A stretch of 64,000 bases of DNA from positions 3,738,349-3,802,348 of the forward strand of contig OU696584.1 of NCBI GenBank assembly GCA_916048095.2, written 5' to 3'. Origin of the DNA: Sacculina carcini (taxonomy: Eukaryota; Arthropoda; Thecostraca; Sacculinidae). Positions 11,442 through 24,190 of the stretch are shown piece by piece; the stretch's first letter is position 1; every line of letters starts with the position of its first letter. Below the pieces are notes generated by a model that did no database searches, was not told the origin of the DNA, and saw only the letters and a program-made list of their open reading frames with translations. The position numbers were made by a program, and so were the translations under genes.

Positions 11442-12143
11442 TGTTGCAACTCCCCGGGTCTGGCGAACGACGCAATGGGGGACGACAACACAATATATAT
11501 TCACAAGAGATCACAGTTCAGAGGCGGTTACTTACGGTGGCGAAACAAAACACAAGCAATGGTTAACAACAGAGCGAGCCAGCAACAGGGTGAGTTCTGT
11601 GGACTGGTTGTGGAAGAGTGTGTGTGACGGTGTTTTATACGTCGCTGGCGTGTGTGGTTGAGAATGTGTGTGTATGTGCGTATGTTGTCGCCTGGTGTTC
11701 TGGGTCACATATGGTCTGGGCGCACGGCTGTGGACCAGATGTTGCCCTCGATGGCTGCTGCATCCCTGGGTGAGGATGTGGTCAGGCGGATGCGAACCAG
11801 ATGTTGGCCCAGACACTGAACAGGGTTGGTGCGCACTGACTGGTGTTTGTACGTGGTGTATGTCTGTGTGCAGGGGACATACACCTCCGGGACGCGACAC
11901 TGTACCGGGTTGGTGCGCGTTGGCTGGTGTTTGTACGTGGTGTATGTCTGTGTGCAGGGGACATACACCTCCGGGACGCGGCACTGTACCGGGTCGGTGC
12001 GCGCTGGCTGGTGTTTGTACGTGGTGTATGTCTGTGTGCAGGGGACATACACCTCCGGGACGCGTACCGCTGAAGCGCTGGTAGAGTGTGTGTTTGTGGT
12101 GTATGGGCAAATGTTTTTGGCCTACATTTGCACAGGCGCCACA
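11442..12143 (-). repeat. 5' LTR of element B
   Basis: 702 bp, about six differences from 6645-7346, followed by GTGG. Confidence 0.93.
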
Positions 12144-12304
12144 GTGGTATAATTGGTATTGCTGTACCATTTCTATTTCAGGAGATCTCGATTGCAGAAT
12201 ATTGACCACAATTTTCGCATTTTTCAGGGTTCATTTTGTTTTTTCACCGCTATAACTTTTTTTGGTTTTATATTAAAAATTAAAAATTTAGCCTATCGTG
12301 TAGG

Positions 12305-13761
12305 ATAACAGGGCGCATTGACAGGGCGCAAGTCCAACACATGACGCGGCATCCAATCCACCTCCACGTTCACGTCATATACAACACCAGTCACACGTCC
12401 GGGTAACCATCGGGAAGTACAGCGAGCATTCACAGGCTTCACGACAACCTTTTGACCCACGACATACCTGCATGACTTCTCATACTCAAATTTCGCGGGT
12501 TGCGACCTTGGATGTCGCCATTTGTAGGTGTGTAAAGCAGCACTCTGGGTCGAATCATTGCTAGCAGCGTCTTGGATGGCCAGATTATAAAAGAACACTG
12601 CATCCAGAGGAGAACCACCAGTGCGAGCAGCTGTCCGCTTTATCGTCCTGTGATTCCGCTCCACTATACCATTGCCGGCGGGCCTATATGCCGCACGAAA
12701 CCTCCTGCGAACTCCCCATCGCTGGCACAAGCTGGATATTGCAGCAGATCCGAACGTTCTACTGTTGTCCATGAGAACCTCTGACGGAGGCCCTATTTCC
12801 CTGAAAACCTGTTCCAAATTTGTGGCTACCTCCGCCATATTTTCGCTGTCTACCTGTCTCCACACAGCAAATCGACTAGGACCACAGTCAACAATGCTTA
12901 AATAACAGCGACCTTGATAGTGCGTGGTGTCAACTGCTAACCGGGCCCAATTTTTCTCCACCGACAACGAGCCAGTATCATGACGAGCAGGCGGTGGATC
13001 TATCACTGAACACCTACTGCACCGCAGCACGCATTGCTTCACTTCGTCAATTGTCACATCCTGCATCACCATTTTAGCCAGTTGATAGGTTTTGTCGACG
13101 CCGAAGTGATGATCTTGATGGAGCGTATCTAATGAAACGACACACACTGCAGTAGATGCGTCATCGTTATCATTATTTTTAGCACACGGTTCGTCGCGCT
13201 TTCCGATCTTTTCGCTCTTGAACCATTTCTTGTCCACTCTTGTCAGCACATCAGCCTTATTCTTTTCTGATCTTAGCAAAGTCACTGACAGATCCAAATC
13301 TAGTTCACACAACAAATCTTCTGTAGTTTGGCGACTTTCTCGAACTTATCAATCCACTGCACCACGTATTGTCCTCCATCGAACTGCCGCATGGCATCAT
13401 TTAGCTTCAGGTTCGCCATGACGATAACGGGGAGCCGAAATAGCTTGAAGTATGTATTGTATAACGATGCAGTGGTGATATGATGAAAATAACACACACC
13501 CAAGGGAAGAACAACAACGCTAATTCCGTCTCAGAGAACAACACGCAAACACGCAAATACAACACACACACAGCGCGCAAATACTGTCGACTCCTGCACC
13601 GCACTGCCGCTCGTCTCAGCTCGTACCCATCTCCTCTCGCCTGCAAGATGACACCGCTGCAGCACTTGCACCACTCCGCACAGACACGCATACACACATA
13701 CGCACATACACTTTTCTGAATCAACATTGCTATACATAGCGTCAATCTACCAACGCCGCTC
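12305..13761 (-). mobile_element. LTR element C, remnant related to A
   Basis: Fossil. The minus strand shows a Gag start near 13419 (MANLKLNDAMRQFDGGQ), then a short RNase H end and most of an integrase (HHFGVDKTYQLAK, DTTHYQGRCYLSIVDCG, GNGIVERNHRTIKRTAAR) closely resembling element A. GCCGAAATAGCT (13434-13445) abuts a presumed LTR starting TG at 13446. No partner LTR is found at the left end, so LTR length and age cannot be measured. It is shortened and broken. Confidence 0.75.
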
Positions 13762-13960
13762 TGACGCAACACACACACTCATCACATATACAACACCACA
13801 CACATTAACACGATAACACATGAACACCTGCGACACAATCCACACACCTTTCACTCGAACCGTAATAACGTCACCACACTCAAGGCCACTGCTGCGCGCA
13901 CACTGAATTATCACCCGTTCACATGGCAACGCCAACGCATGGAATGGACTGCGGGCGCCA
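13762..13960 (-). repeat. 3' LTR of element I
   Basis: Shares ACACCTGCGACACAAT, the CACTCGAACCGTAATAACG block and the terminal GGGCGCCA with 16731-16910. The adjoining AAGAGA (minus strand) could be the purine tract. The start is approximate. Confidence 0.72.
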
Positions 13961-15948
13961 TCTCTTGGCAGGATTGGCTACTACAGCTTAGCACTCGCAC
14001 ACGCCCCCTAGTCGTCCTCATCACTTCGATGAGTCTTTGAAGACGTCTCCGTTCTCTGGTAGACCTCCGCAGTTCTGGATGCGTTGAACACGGTTCTGGA
14101 CTCGGCGCCTCGTCGGTCGACTGGAGCGTCGGATGCTCCGGATCTCGTCTCATCGCATGACCGTACCGGCGACGAATGTGTCGTCGGTTTCGAGAGACCA
14201 CACGTCCGCTCGACAACTTGATGAGGTAGCGCCTGTGCGCCAGGCTTTCGACGACCACACCGTACCTGCCCCAGTGTTCCTTTGTGATATTACACTGCGC
14301 CGCCACGTGATTTCCCGGGCTCAGGTCTGGCAGGTATTTGGCACGTCCGTCGTACCTCTCGTCCACGTTTGTCTGTTGTTTGCGCCTTGTATGCTCAGCT
14401 TCCTCGCTCGATTTCTGCCATTCCGCAGAGAACTGGCGTCTATATGCAGGAATCATGTCCCGCACTGGTCGTCCATAGATTATCTCGGCTGGAGATCTTC
14501 CGTCCCTTTGACCCTTTGACCATTCATCAGGATCAAATTCTCCTCTTTACGCCTTCCAGCACTTTTTGATGAGTGCTTTCGCCGTCTTGATCGCTGCCTC
14601 CGCCCTCCCATTGGATTGCGGATAGTGTGGTGAGGAACGCACGTGTTCGAACTTCCAACGTTCAGCGAATCGGACGAACTCTCCTGACGTGAACTGGGGG
14701 CCTCCATAGGAGTATATGGTTACCGGCGCACCCACCATGCATAACACGGTCCGTAATGTGTCGAGAAGCTTCCCCGTCACTGAAGATGAGCCCAGATCAT
14801 TAACAAACTGCCATCCAGAGAGTTGGTCGACCATCACAACGAATTTGTGCCCTCCATACTCGCAGAAGTCGATGGAAATGAACTCAAAAGGTCGAGAGGC
14901 TTGTTTATGATGTCTGATGGTCTCGGCGGCTTGCGATGGTAGGTACTTTTGGCATGTCGCGCATTGCTTCGTCATGTTGTCGATGTCATTGTCCACTTCT
15001 GGCCAATACACAACCTGGCGAGCTCTCTGTTTCTTCTTCTCTTTACCCGCATGACTTGCGTGTAGCTCGTTCAGGATTCCCCGTCGTAACGCCTTCGGAA
15101 TCACAAGTCGTCGACCGTAGAAGACAAGATCATCCTCCACTGATAAGCGTTCACGCACAGTCCAATATGGCTGGATCATGGGGTCCATATCGCCTTTGCG
15201 ATCCGGAAAACCATCCAAGATTACTTTTCGAAGTATCTGCATCTCCGGGTCGGAAGCACTTGCACTCCGAACCTGCTGCAAGTTGGTGTCTGACATGTCT
15301 GGTTCAGCGGCTACATATGCCACGATGGTCGTCTCTTCCTCGATGTCTTCAGACTCTTGTAGTGATGATGTCGGAAACGTGACAGAAGACGCTCACTGAA
15401 GACGTCTGGAATTTTGTCGAAGAGGTTGTCCACTGACGATGGCGATTCCCGTTGGGATTTGCGCTCGGCGACAATTCTTACGACCGGCGTCTGCATTTTC
15501 GAAGGATAATCGCTCGGAATCTATTTCAAAGCCCGACAAACGTGCCAAGAGAGCAGCAACCCAGCCACTTCTTTGATGACGTGGATGTCCACACTCACTT
15601 CAGTCCGCCGATGGCGATTGTAGTCGGACAGACTCCAACTGGCTCCATGCGGAAACCGCCGGCTGACACTGGCTGATCGGTGCTTGGCAGCAGATTGTTC
15701 TCGCCCCCGAATTTGTTGAGCACGTCCAGACCGGCGACAGTTATGTCTGTTCCTGTGTCTGTGAAGAGCCGAACAGTGATACGCCCGCCAACTGCGACGT
15801 CCACACGTGGTGCTCTGAGCGACGTGACGCTCGACACTATCGCAGCTGACACGGGTTTGTCGTCTGGCGACTTGTTTCTCCGTCTGCTGTCACTTTTTTC
15901 CTCATCGCAGTGCGACATTTCTTGGCAAAGTGTCCAAGCTTGCCACAT
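13911..15948 (-). pseudogene. pol: Pol region of element I (protease, integrase)
   Basis: Read as a fossil. A protease with DTGTDITVAG lies near 15775. An integrase follows with a zinc-binding region (NELHASHAGKEK...CATCQKYLP), a catalytic core (FISIDFCEYGGHKFVVMVD, YSYGGPQFTSGEF, PQSNGRAEAAIKT) and a basic tail (GRVVSRNRRHIRRRYG), as in K02A2.6-type Gypsy elements. Several interruptions are present. Confidence 0.78.
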
Positions 15949-16710
15949 CGTCCGTATTCTTGATCACGTGCCGTATATTGGTTTTCAGGCGTGTGTTGCC
16001 TCCCACAGCGGCTGCACTCACGTTGCTCTGAGGTCGTTCCAGACCTTTGATGTCTGGGTCGGTTTCCTCCGACGCCGTGTACGCGGTTGACTCTGTCGGT
16101 CTCTATACGTTCGGTGTCACGACAGGCAGCTTCTTCTGCGCGACAGGTGTCCACATCCATGGACAGCTTCAAATTATCGACGCTGCACAGTTTCTTGATC
16201 GTGCACGAGTCTTGTATGCCCATGACGATTCTATCTCTAACGAGGCTGTCCTTGCAGGTGTCACAGAAGTTGCACGAAGTACTTAGTTCTCGCAGGCTAA
16301 TGAGAAAATCATCAAAAGTTTCACCGGCGTTTTGTTTTCGAGTTAAATTTTTTCCTCTCGATCACCTCATTTACTTACCCTTTGGCGTAGATGTCCAGGT
16401 GTTGCAGAATTGTGTCGATTTTGTCCCGGCCGGCCTCTGGAATGTCGAGACTTTTGACAATTCGCAGAGATTTGTCGCTTAGACACGACCGTAAGACCGC
16501 CATTTGAATTGCACGACTTTGGCTTCTGAGTCCTGAAAGCAAAACGTAATCGCTCCAGCGTTCTCGCCATATGCTGAATGACTCCCTTCGATCGACAGAT
16601 GAGTCCAGTTTTGTTGGAGGAACAATTTTCCCACAATACGCGAATCGATTGACCGCTTCGTTCAGCTCTGATGGCTGCCCACTGGTTTCGGCTGATGTCG
16701 GCTGCGCCAT
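15837..16710 (-). pseudogene. gag: Gag region of element I
   Basis: Read as a fossil. The start is at 16710 (MAQPTSAETSG). A capsid-like stretch with WRERWSDYVLLSGL is followed by a knuckle pair near 15925-16010 typical of the Mag/SURL lineage. The frame is interrupted at least once. Confidence 0.75.
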
Positions 16711-16730
16711 GTTTTGGTCTCGATTTTTAT

Positions 16731-16910
16731 TGACGAGAACACTTGACTATACAAAAACACATTAACACGATGAACACCTGCGACACAATACACACACCTC
16801 TCACTCGAACCGTAATAACGTCACTACACTCAAGGCCACTGCTGCGCGCACACTGATTCATCACCCGTTCCCATGGCGACGCCACCGCATGGAATGGACT
16901 GCGGGCGCCA
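16731..16910 (-). repeat. 5' LTR of element I
   Basis: About 180 bp, partner of 13762-13960. Starts TGACGAGAACACTT and ends GCGGGCGCCA. No clear primer site is visible between it and gag. Confidence 0.7.
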
Positions 16911-18140
<1,230 letters not shown>

Positions 18141-18166
18141 CACACACACACACACGTACACACACG

Positions 18167-18211
<45 letters not shown>
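18141..18211. repeat. (CA)n microsatellite
   Basis: A CA run interrupted by a few CG steps. Confidence 0.9.
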
Positions 18212-18216
<5 letters not shown>

Positions 18217-18413
18217 TGGGACCACCGTCGCAACTACATTGCTGCACACTGCCGGCTGAATTGAACAAAGAGCTCATTGCATGTGCTAGAACAGACTCTG
18301 TATTCTCTGTGAGACTGTCAGATGCCTCACGTACGCAAACATGGCAAGCTGACTAGTTCTCTCTCACACTCACGATTGCAGAACACCCATAGATTCCACA
18401 GCCGGCGCTGAAA

Positions 18414-19004
18414 TTACGTGGCCAGAGCGGCGACAACACCAGCCAGCATCCCTCCATGCTGTTTGTCTGGCGGCCGCACGACACACGACGCCCGCTGTGG
18501 CGCCGGCGGCAACGTCGGCGCTGTCGCTGCCAACACACACGTGCGCGCCATCAGCTCGACAGCGGTTTTGCTGTGATCCCTGAGCTGCAGCAGCTCGGCC
18601 ACCTCGCTGCTCGTGCGCCAGCCAAGCAGTTCGTATGGCGGCCGGTCGTGGTCGCCGTCAGCGCCGTCCACAAGCCGCCGCATCAGATGTCCGCACGTCA
18701 GCTGCTTGCCGTGCAACAGCAGACCGAGTGGACGCAGTACACTGGCCGCACTCACTTCCTCCACGCGAACACTGTCCGCGTCGTGGTGGTCGGCGGCAGC
18801 GGCGGTGTTGGTGTCTGCTTTGTCACTGGTGCGCCACGCAGCACGACAATGTAGAGCCACATCAATGGTGGCGTGCAATCTGGCCAGCGCGACGGCGGAC
18901 GCGGCTTCGTCGGCCGGCACCTTGACGCGCGACGTGTAGACTCTTGGAGTGCCGTACTTGACGTAGACAGGTGCGTGTGGTACTCTACCGACGGCCGAGA
19001 ACAC
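18414..19004 (-). CDS. Unidentified GC-rich reading frame, probable host exon
   Basis: 196 residues open on the minus strand, rich in G/C at third codon positions like the OS-9 gene at 43110 and unlike the AT-rich surroundings. No transposon family fits. The conserved-looking core is LRPLGLLLHGKQLTCGHLMR (about residue 90), then PYELLGWRTSSEVAELLQL (about 122), with a hydrophobic helix after it (TAVELMARTCVLAA). There is no signal peptide or membrane segment. The ATG at 19004 is formal: the frame may begin at a splice acceptor (a TCGGTAG lies just inside), and the end coincides with CCACGTAATT, readable as a stop or a splice donor. It could be one exon of a larger gene or a retrocopy fragment. 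I do not recognise the family. Confidence 0.5.
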   Translation of the reverse strand: MFSAVGRVPHAPVYVKYGTPRVYTSRVKVPADEAASAVALARLHATIDVALHCRAAWRTSDKADTNTAAAADHHDADSVRVEEVSAASVLRPLGLLLHGKQLTCGHLMRRLVDGADGDHDRPPYELLGWRTSSEVAELLQLRDHSKTAVELMARTCVLAATAPTLPPAPQRASCVVRPPDKQHGGMLAGVVAALAT

Positions 19005-19009
19005 CTACT

Positions 19010-19626
19010 CAAACGCACACACACACACATCGCAAATAAGGTGTCAGATTCATATTGTGTATATGGGACCATACGAGACATTGTGTATACGACACAATTA
19101 TATTTACTGTTAATGTTTGTTACTTGTTTAAATAATCGTTTTAGTGTTGATGTATTTTCACTTGTCTTTTGTAATTTATGGTTGATATAGGAATAAGCAA
19201 TCAATAATGCCGTAAGGAGTTAGTAAGCTGGGTAAGAGGAGAGTTCGGATCGTGGAAGTATTGTCGATGTAATTGTCAGGTCAGATGTAATTGTCAGTAG
19301 ACAATTGTTTTTCTTTAGTGTGAATCTTTATTTGATACATTGAATACAGTGAAACTGACAGACTTATACTTGCAATACGTGCACGCATCATTTGGCGGAG
19401 ACATTAAGTAAGCTCACTCAGCCAATCCCGTATACACATGCACACAGGTTTAACACAACGATCTGGTGCTTGCCGAATGCACAGTAAAAGTGTTATAAGT
19501 ACTGCAGTGTCATGGACATTACAACATATTTTATACATATATTTTTCACAATTATAACAAATGTTAGTTTTAATCCGTTAGCTCGTGGAAACTATACATC
19601 ATCTACAGCAGTAATTGTGGTCAGAC
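19010..19626. other. Intergenic, no gene seen
   Basis: AT-rich. The minus strand has an AATAAA near 19330, but no gene can be tied to it. A short CA run lies at 19018-19029. Confidence 0.55.
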
Positions 19627-20960
19627 TGTAACGAAACAGAAAACTAAAATATATTTAGACATATATTTACGGACGTGGGTATCACTGCCCCACGTGCGCC
19701 TAAAAGACGTCACAACCCTTATCACACTTCGAACAAGACTCCTAAACGATACATACACCGCCCAGTTACGCGAACACACACAGGCCCAGTTCGAACACTC
19801 GCATATTCGACCAATCAGCGGCGAGCTGGTCACTTGCTCGCCGCCGCCGGGCATGTACACTTAACACACACACACACACACACACACACAACCCCACAGA
19901 CAAAGCGTCACACAAACACAGACACACTAACACGTTCATGAACATCACGTTTACGATCTCTCACATACTCTATGTGACTGTAAACAATCAAACCACACCT
20001 CCACCTGTTTTTGAGATACATAAACCAACTAAATATCATACAATTACAATCAAAACAAGAAAACGCGAAGCAAGTAAACCAGAAAAATCAAACAAACAGG
20101 GATAAACTAATCCGACGACGACTTCCACCAGACGCACACACCGCGGCTGCGGCGAAGCAAACGTCAGGTCCCAGCGTCCACCTCGCTCCCGCCTCAGCCC
20201 GTGATCTTCAGTGCTCCACCGCAGCCTGCCGTCTTGACTGGTTGCCGCGACAGGTACCTCGACCCCAGCATACACCAGCATCAAGAACCACCACCACCCG
20301 TCGACACCGGTGCTATTCAGCACCCTGCCGCAGACAGCCGTGATTCCGCCGCACACACGAACCGCGCCGTTGTGGTCGATTGTCGTTTACTCGTTCCTCC
20401 GGCTTCAGCAGCGCCTTTCTCTCACCTGCCCTCCAGCACCAGCAACCTCCACCAGCAATATTCCAGCTGCTCGGAGACGAGTCCAACATGAGCACAGGCC
20501 GGACAACCAGAACCCCTCGGCCACAGCTCCTCATCTGCTTCCTGCCGTCCCCTTGCACACCAACCTGACACGCCGCCGAGCACCTCTACTACGTCTTCCA
20601 GGCCGCTGCTAATACTGGAGGGCACTATCTCTGCTGCTGGAGCCGGGTCGCAGACAAAAATAATTCCAAAACTAAAAGGTCGAAATAGCTTGTAACGAAA
20701 CAGAAGACTAAAATATATTTACAGACAGGCGCGCGTGGGTACCACTGTCCCACGCGCACCTATAAGATGTCACAATCCTATCACACTGGGAACAAGACTC
20801 CTACTCGATACCATCCATACGTGAACACATACACACACAGGCCCAGTTTAAACACTCGCATACTCGACCAATCAGCGGCGAGCTGGTCACATGCTCCCCG
20901 CCGCGGGGCGTGTACATTTGACACACACACACAATGAAACTAACACCACCTAGATTACAG
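19627..20960 (-). mobile_element. Short non-autonomous LTR element J
   Basis: Fossil. Two related blocks start TGTAACGAAACAGAA at 19627 and 20691. They share ACTAAAATATATTTA, the AACAAGACTCCTA block and GACCAATCAGCGGCGAGC, then fade in CA-rich DNA near 19900-19960 and 20930-20960. I read them as LTRs. The roughly 730-bp interior is GC-rich and shows no gag or pol. The motif CGAAATAGCT (20681-20690) abuts the right LTR exactly as in A, C and E. The LTRs differ at many sites, so it is older than A. No target duplication was found. Confidence 0.68.
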
Positions 20961-22036
20961 GCACGTTCACGAAAGTATGACGTCATCGATTGCTGGTGAT
21001 TGTCTCGTACGGGCCGTACGCGTTGTTATTAGAACTTGTGTGTTAGTGCGGGTGTTTGACTGACATTCCGGCTCAACTAACTTGAAAATTCATGAGAGCA
21101 AGACGAAATAGCTTCAAATACAATTATAAATGTAATAACTGAATATATTATAACACCACACAGGCATAAAACAGTCACAACACAAACAAGCAACGACCAT
21201 ACACGATACAATGTGGAACGTTTTCGCTTCAATTTCTCTAATTAATCGTAGATGAATGTTTGTCGCAACAATTATTGTTCAGAACATTTACAGCGGTGCA
21301 AACAACTTTCTGCAATTAATTGTAAATTACAATGTTGAGAGCCGTACAAAACAATCAAACATAATACCGCGATCACTCAGTTTTTCTAGTACATGAAACC
21401 TATCTATCGCGCACTGGTTTCCAACAATGCACAATTTATGAAACTTAATGCACTTCTGATCAGATAAAATCAAAACAAAACAATAGTATCAATCGATCGA
21501 TAAATAAATATATCGATGTGATTATGCACAATCTCAAATAATTAACACAATACTTCGTGATCTCACAGAGCGCATATTCCATATTAAACCGACGATATTC
21601 CTGTCTGACATTAATCAATCCAACCATTTCACTAAACGCTCCAAAAAAGGTCTAGCTGGATCTGGATGCCTGGGTCTGGTCTGGATCCATAGCTGAATCA
21701 GTCAGCGGATGAGAATAAGCATTTATCAACCTGGAGCCTATATACGGTATCATTACATTACAAATAGTATGTAGCATGACTCACATAGAAAACATTACTC
21801 ACAATGGTGACCAAAAATAAACTCACATACATATGCATCCATCTGCAAAATTAACACACCATGTGATTCACGTGTACACACAGACACACAAACACATACG
21901 TGTATGCAAGCATCGCCTCATACACTGGAATTTCGAGCCTAGAAATGAAGCTATTTATGCACACGCATAAATATAATAAAATAAATTATACACACACACA
22001 CGTGTGTGTGTGTATAATTGTGTATTAAAACGTTGA
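20961..22036. other. AT-rich intergenic DNA
   Basis: No gene. CGAAATAGCT recurs at 21104-21113, but not followed by TG. A 36-bp perfect palindrome of CA/TG with AATTATA ends lies at 21984-22019. Confidence 0.6.
21984..22019. repeat. Perfect palindrome (36 bp)
   Basis: Arms of 17 bases (AATTATACACACACACA) around a central CG. It could extrude as a cruciform or simply be a paired microsatellite. Confidence 0.85.
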
Positions 22037-22200
22037 CAAGTTCAAGTTCAAGTTCAAAGTTTATTGCCATGAACAACATAAAAGTACAGTGACAAAATAT
22101 CAAACAATTTGGCATAGTCTGTCGAGTGATAACTCTTGGACAGACACGTTATAAATATATATACATTAACAAAACATTTAGACATACTCTTGTGTGAAAA
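22037..22200 (-). mobile_element. LINE 3' end with hexamer tail
   Basis: The minus strand ends CATGGCAATAAACTTTG followed by repeats of AACTTG. A polyadenylation-type AATAAA with a short tandem tail is typical of non-LTR elements. Upstream sequence is not recognisable. Confidence 0.5.
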
Positions 22201-23035
22201 AATAGGTCACAAAAAATGGCATGTAATATACTTAGAACAACACATCAGTATAGTTGTAATATTGTAATCGATTGTTATCGGATGATGGTTTATTATTTAT
22301 TGTTATTTATTTATTATTTTCTTTCCAACTCTCTTTCTAGACTTTTTTCTCTTCGAACTCTCTTTCTCTCTGAATCTTTTGGGCGCTTCCGGTACATGGG
22401 GCCACCTTAGGGTGGTAATAGTGCTTGCACTCTTCCCATGCTACTGGATTTGCCTGTAATTAATAATAATAATAATAATAATTAAGCTCCAATGAAACAA
22501 TAAAAATAACATGAATAGCATAAAAACAATAAGGAGTAATATACTTTAAAATGTAACCGCAATCTTGTTAATATGGTTATTATATATCATTCTGAATTTG
22601 CATTTTGTTTCTCTAAAAAGAATTTTTTCAATCTAATCAAGTGGCAGTGTGAGTGTGTGCATGTGTTCGTTGTTCAATATATAGTATAGTGAAGTGTGCG
22701 CAGCGTGCACTATTCACATAAATAGTTTGGTATCTGAGTGATATCAATACGCTGACCATGTGACATAGCTTGACGGGAGAGGACTTCTGTTGGTGCAGAT
22801 GGTGGTCGAATTTCTCCAAGCCAAGATAAGTGATGACTCGACTCGCGTGATCAGCTTGGGCCCAGCAAAGTTGATGCAAACCGACTGACAGGCCCACAAC
22901 CGTCAGCCGCCCGCACGACGTCGACACGGGATTCATTGCAGTCTATACCTGCACGACAAAATAGCCATGTTTCTCATAACTGTTCGTTGTGTTATCAAAA
23001 ATAGGAAATAAAGAACAATGGAACTTTGTCCTCAT
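22201..23035. other. Intergenic, no gene seen
   Basis: An (AAT)n run lies near 22460-22487. No further feature is supported. Confidence 0.55.
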
Positions 23036-23600
23036 CAACAACAACCATGTATTTGTATAGCGCACATACATAAATCAAGCGCGAATGAAACAACGTGAAC
23101 TGTGAACAAATAGTAAACGATAGCAGGATGTGAGAAAACAGATAAAAAATTCACAGGTCGATAGGAGAATAAAAGACAGATAAGGCAGAGAGAAATACGA
23201 TTTTAATACAGCAAGACAACACACAAGCAAAAACGTATTTCATCGACTACAGCAAATCGCACATTCTACACATCAGAAAGAAGCGATGGTGAATGAATAT
23301 CACAAGGAAGCGTACGGGGTAGGGGCATGACAATTAGGGTCAAAAGATTTAGCGAGAAGGTAAATATCTTCGAAGTGAGGAAGAAAAAGTAGTATAGGAT
23401 GAAGCTAAAGTAATTGAGGGAGGAAAAACATTGTAAAAAGAGAAGAATAGAGAGAATACGAGAGAAAAGAGCGCATAAAAAGAGAAGAATTTTGTAGACC
23501 AAGGAGATTCGTTCATAGCACGAGGACAGGACAAGGGAAGATAAGTACGAGCACAAAATATAGCAGAGCTCAAAGTATAATGGGCTCATGTATAATATTC
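23036..23600 (-). mobile_element. CR1/L2-like LINE 3' fragment
   Basis: The minus strand encodes a stretch (CPRAMNESPWSTKFFSFY... SSLRRYLPS) matching the end of ORF2 in the copy at 39085-40121 (CPLALNECAWSSKSLSFY... SSLRKHLLE). The 3' end at about 23036 reads GCGCTATACAAATACATGG plus TTGTTGTTG, the common tail of CR1/L2-type elements. It is 5'-truncated with a decayed frame. Confidence 0.72.
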
Positions 23601-23703
23601 ATGACATTCAAGTCAAATACAAAATAAAAACCGATAACATACGAAAAAATTAAGAAGTAAACTAACAAACTTGTTGGCCGATTCCGGTATATGGGATTCC
23701 ACA

Positions 23704-24190
23704 TAACAACAACAAACATGTATTCAATATAGCGCACAAAATAAATACAAGTGCGCGACAGGCAAAATACGACTGGAGCAAGTGGAAAAATAGAATCGAC
23801 TGCTCAAATTGGGTAAAGTGTTAACATCCGGCGTAGAACAGAAACACAAACATGTAGCAATTATGAGTCCGAAATATGTAACGAAATGTACAAAAGAGAG
23901 AAATCATTGAATAAAGAAAAGAGCAATTAAATCAACATCAATAGGATAAATCATCAATCATATCATTGCAAACAAGTAAACTTATGAAGACTATGAGGCC
24001 AAATATAGGAAATGTTTGTGGAGTTCAGAGGAGAAAGATGAGTAGGATTTCATTCGGAGGAGGCGAGGTTGAAGTGAATTATAAATGCGGAGTACATAAA
24101 AAAAGAATGATTTCGCAGACCAAGTGGACTGGTTCAACCCAGGGGGACAGATTAGAGGAGTATATAATATAAATATAGAATTACGCATTT
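23704..24190 (-). mobile_element. CR1/L2-like LINE 3' fragment
   Basis: Same family as the previous fragment: CPPGLNQSTWSAKSFFFY and a 3' end at about 23704 with GCGCTATATTGAATACATG followed by TTGTTGTTG. 5'-truncated and decayed. Confidence 0.7.

Larger units (their letters stand above)
6645..12143 (-). mobile_element. LTR retrotransposon B, CsRn1/Kabuki clade, broken in pol
   Basis: Fossil Ty3/Gypsy element of 5.5 kb. Two 702-bp LTRs (6645-7346, 11442-12143) differ at about six positions, so it is young. The 4-bp duplication GTGG is at 6641-6644 and 12144-12147. The primer site inside the 5' LTR (minus strand TGGTGACCCCGACGTGAT) matches the tRNA-Trp 3' end, and Gag ends in a CHCC rather than CCHC finger; both are hallmarks of the CsRn1 clade. 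A purine tract follows the left LTR. Gag is open; pol has roughly four breaks. Confidence 0.93.
1..12304 (-). mobile_element. Helitron copy 0, reversed, split by three insertions
   Basis: The pieces 1-1708, 6027-6093, 6346-6644 and 12144-12304 read, in order on the minus strand, like the plus-strand copies at 57815-61182 and 61183 onward. They share the subterminal block with TTACGGCGGTGTGAAGT and the GC-rich terminal hairpin motif (CCGC...GCGG) near 31-48, 612-626, 793-808 and 1158-1175. LTR element A, a solo LTR and LTR element B sit between the pieces, each with its own target duplication. The 5' end (the TC...TATAAAAGAGATCC start) is not present; similarity stops near 12304, where element C begins. 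No Rep/helicase gene is seen, so the copy is non-autonomous. Confidence 0.75.
13762..16910 (-). mobile_element. LTR element I, Mag/K02A2.6-like, broken
   Basis: Fossil Ty3/Gypsy element. Similar terminal blocks lie at 13762-13960 and 16731-16910, both ending GGACTGCGGGCGCCA. No matching target duplication was found, so the outer ends are approximate. The parts seen are gag with the CSRCGRQHTPEN...GRCGKLGHFAKKC knuckle pair, protease (LFTDTGTDITVAG) and integrase. Several breaks are present. The LTRs differ more than those of A or B, implying an older insertion. Confidence 0.8.
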
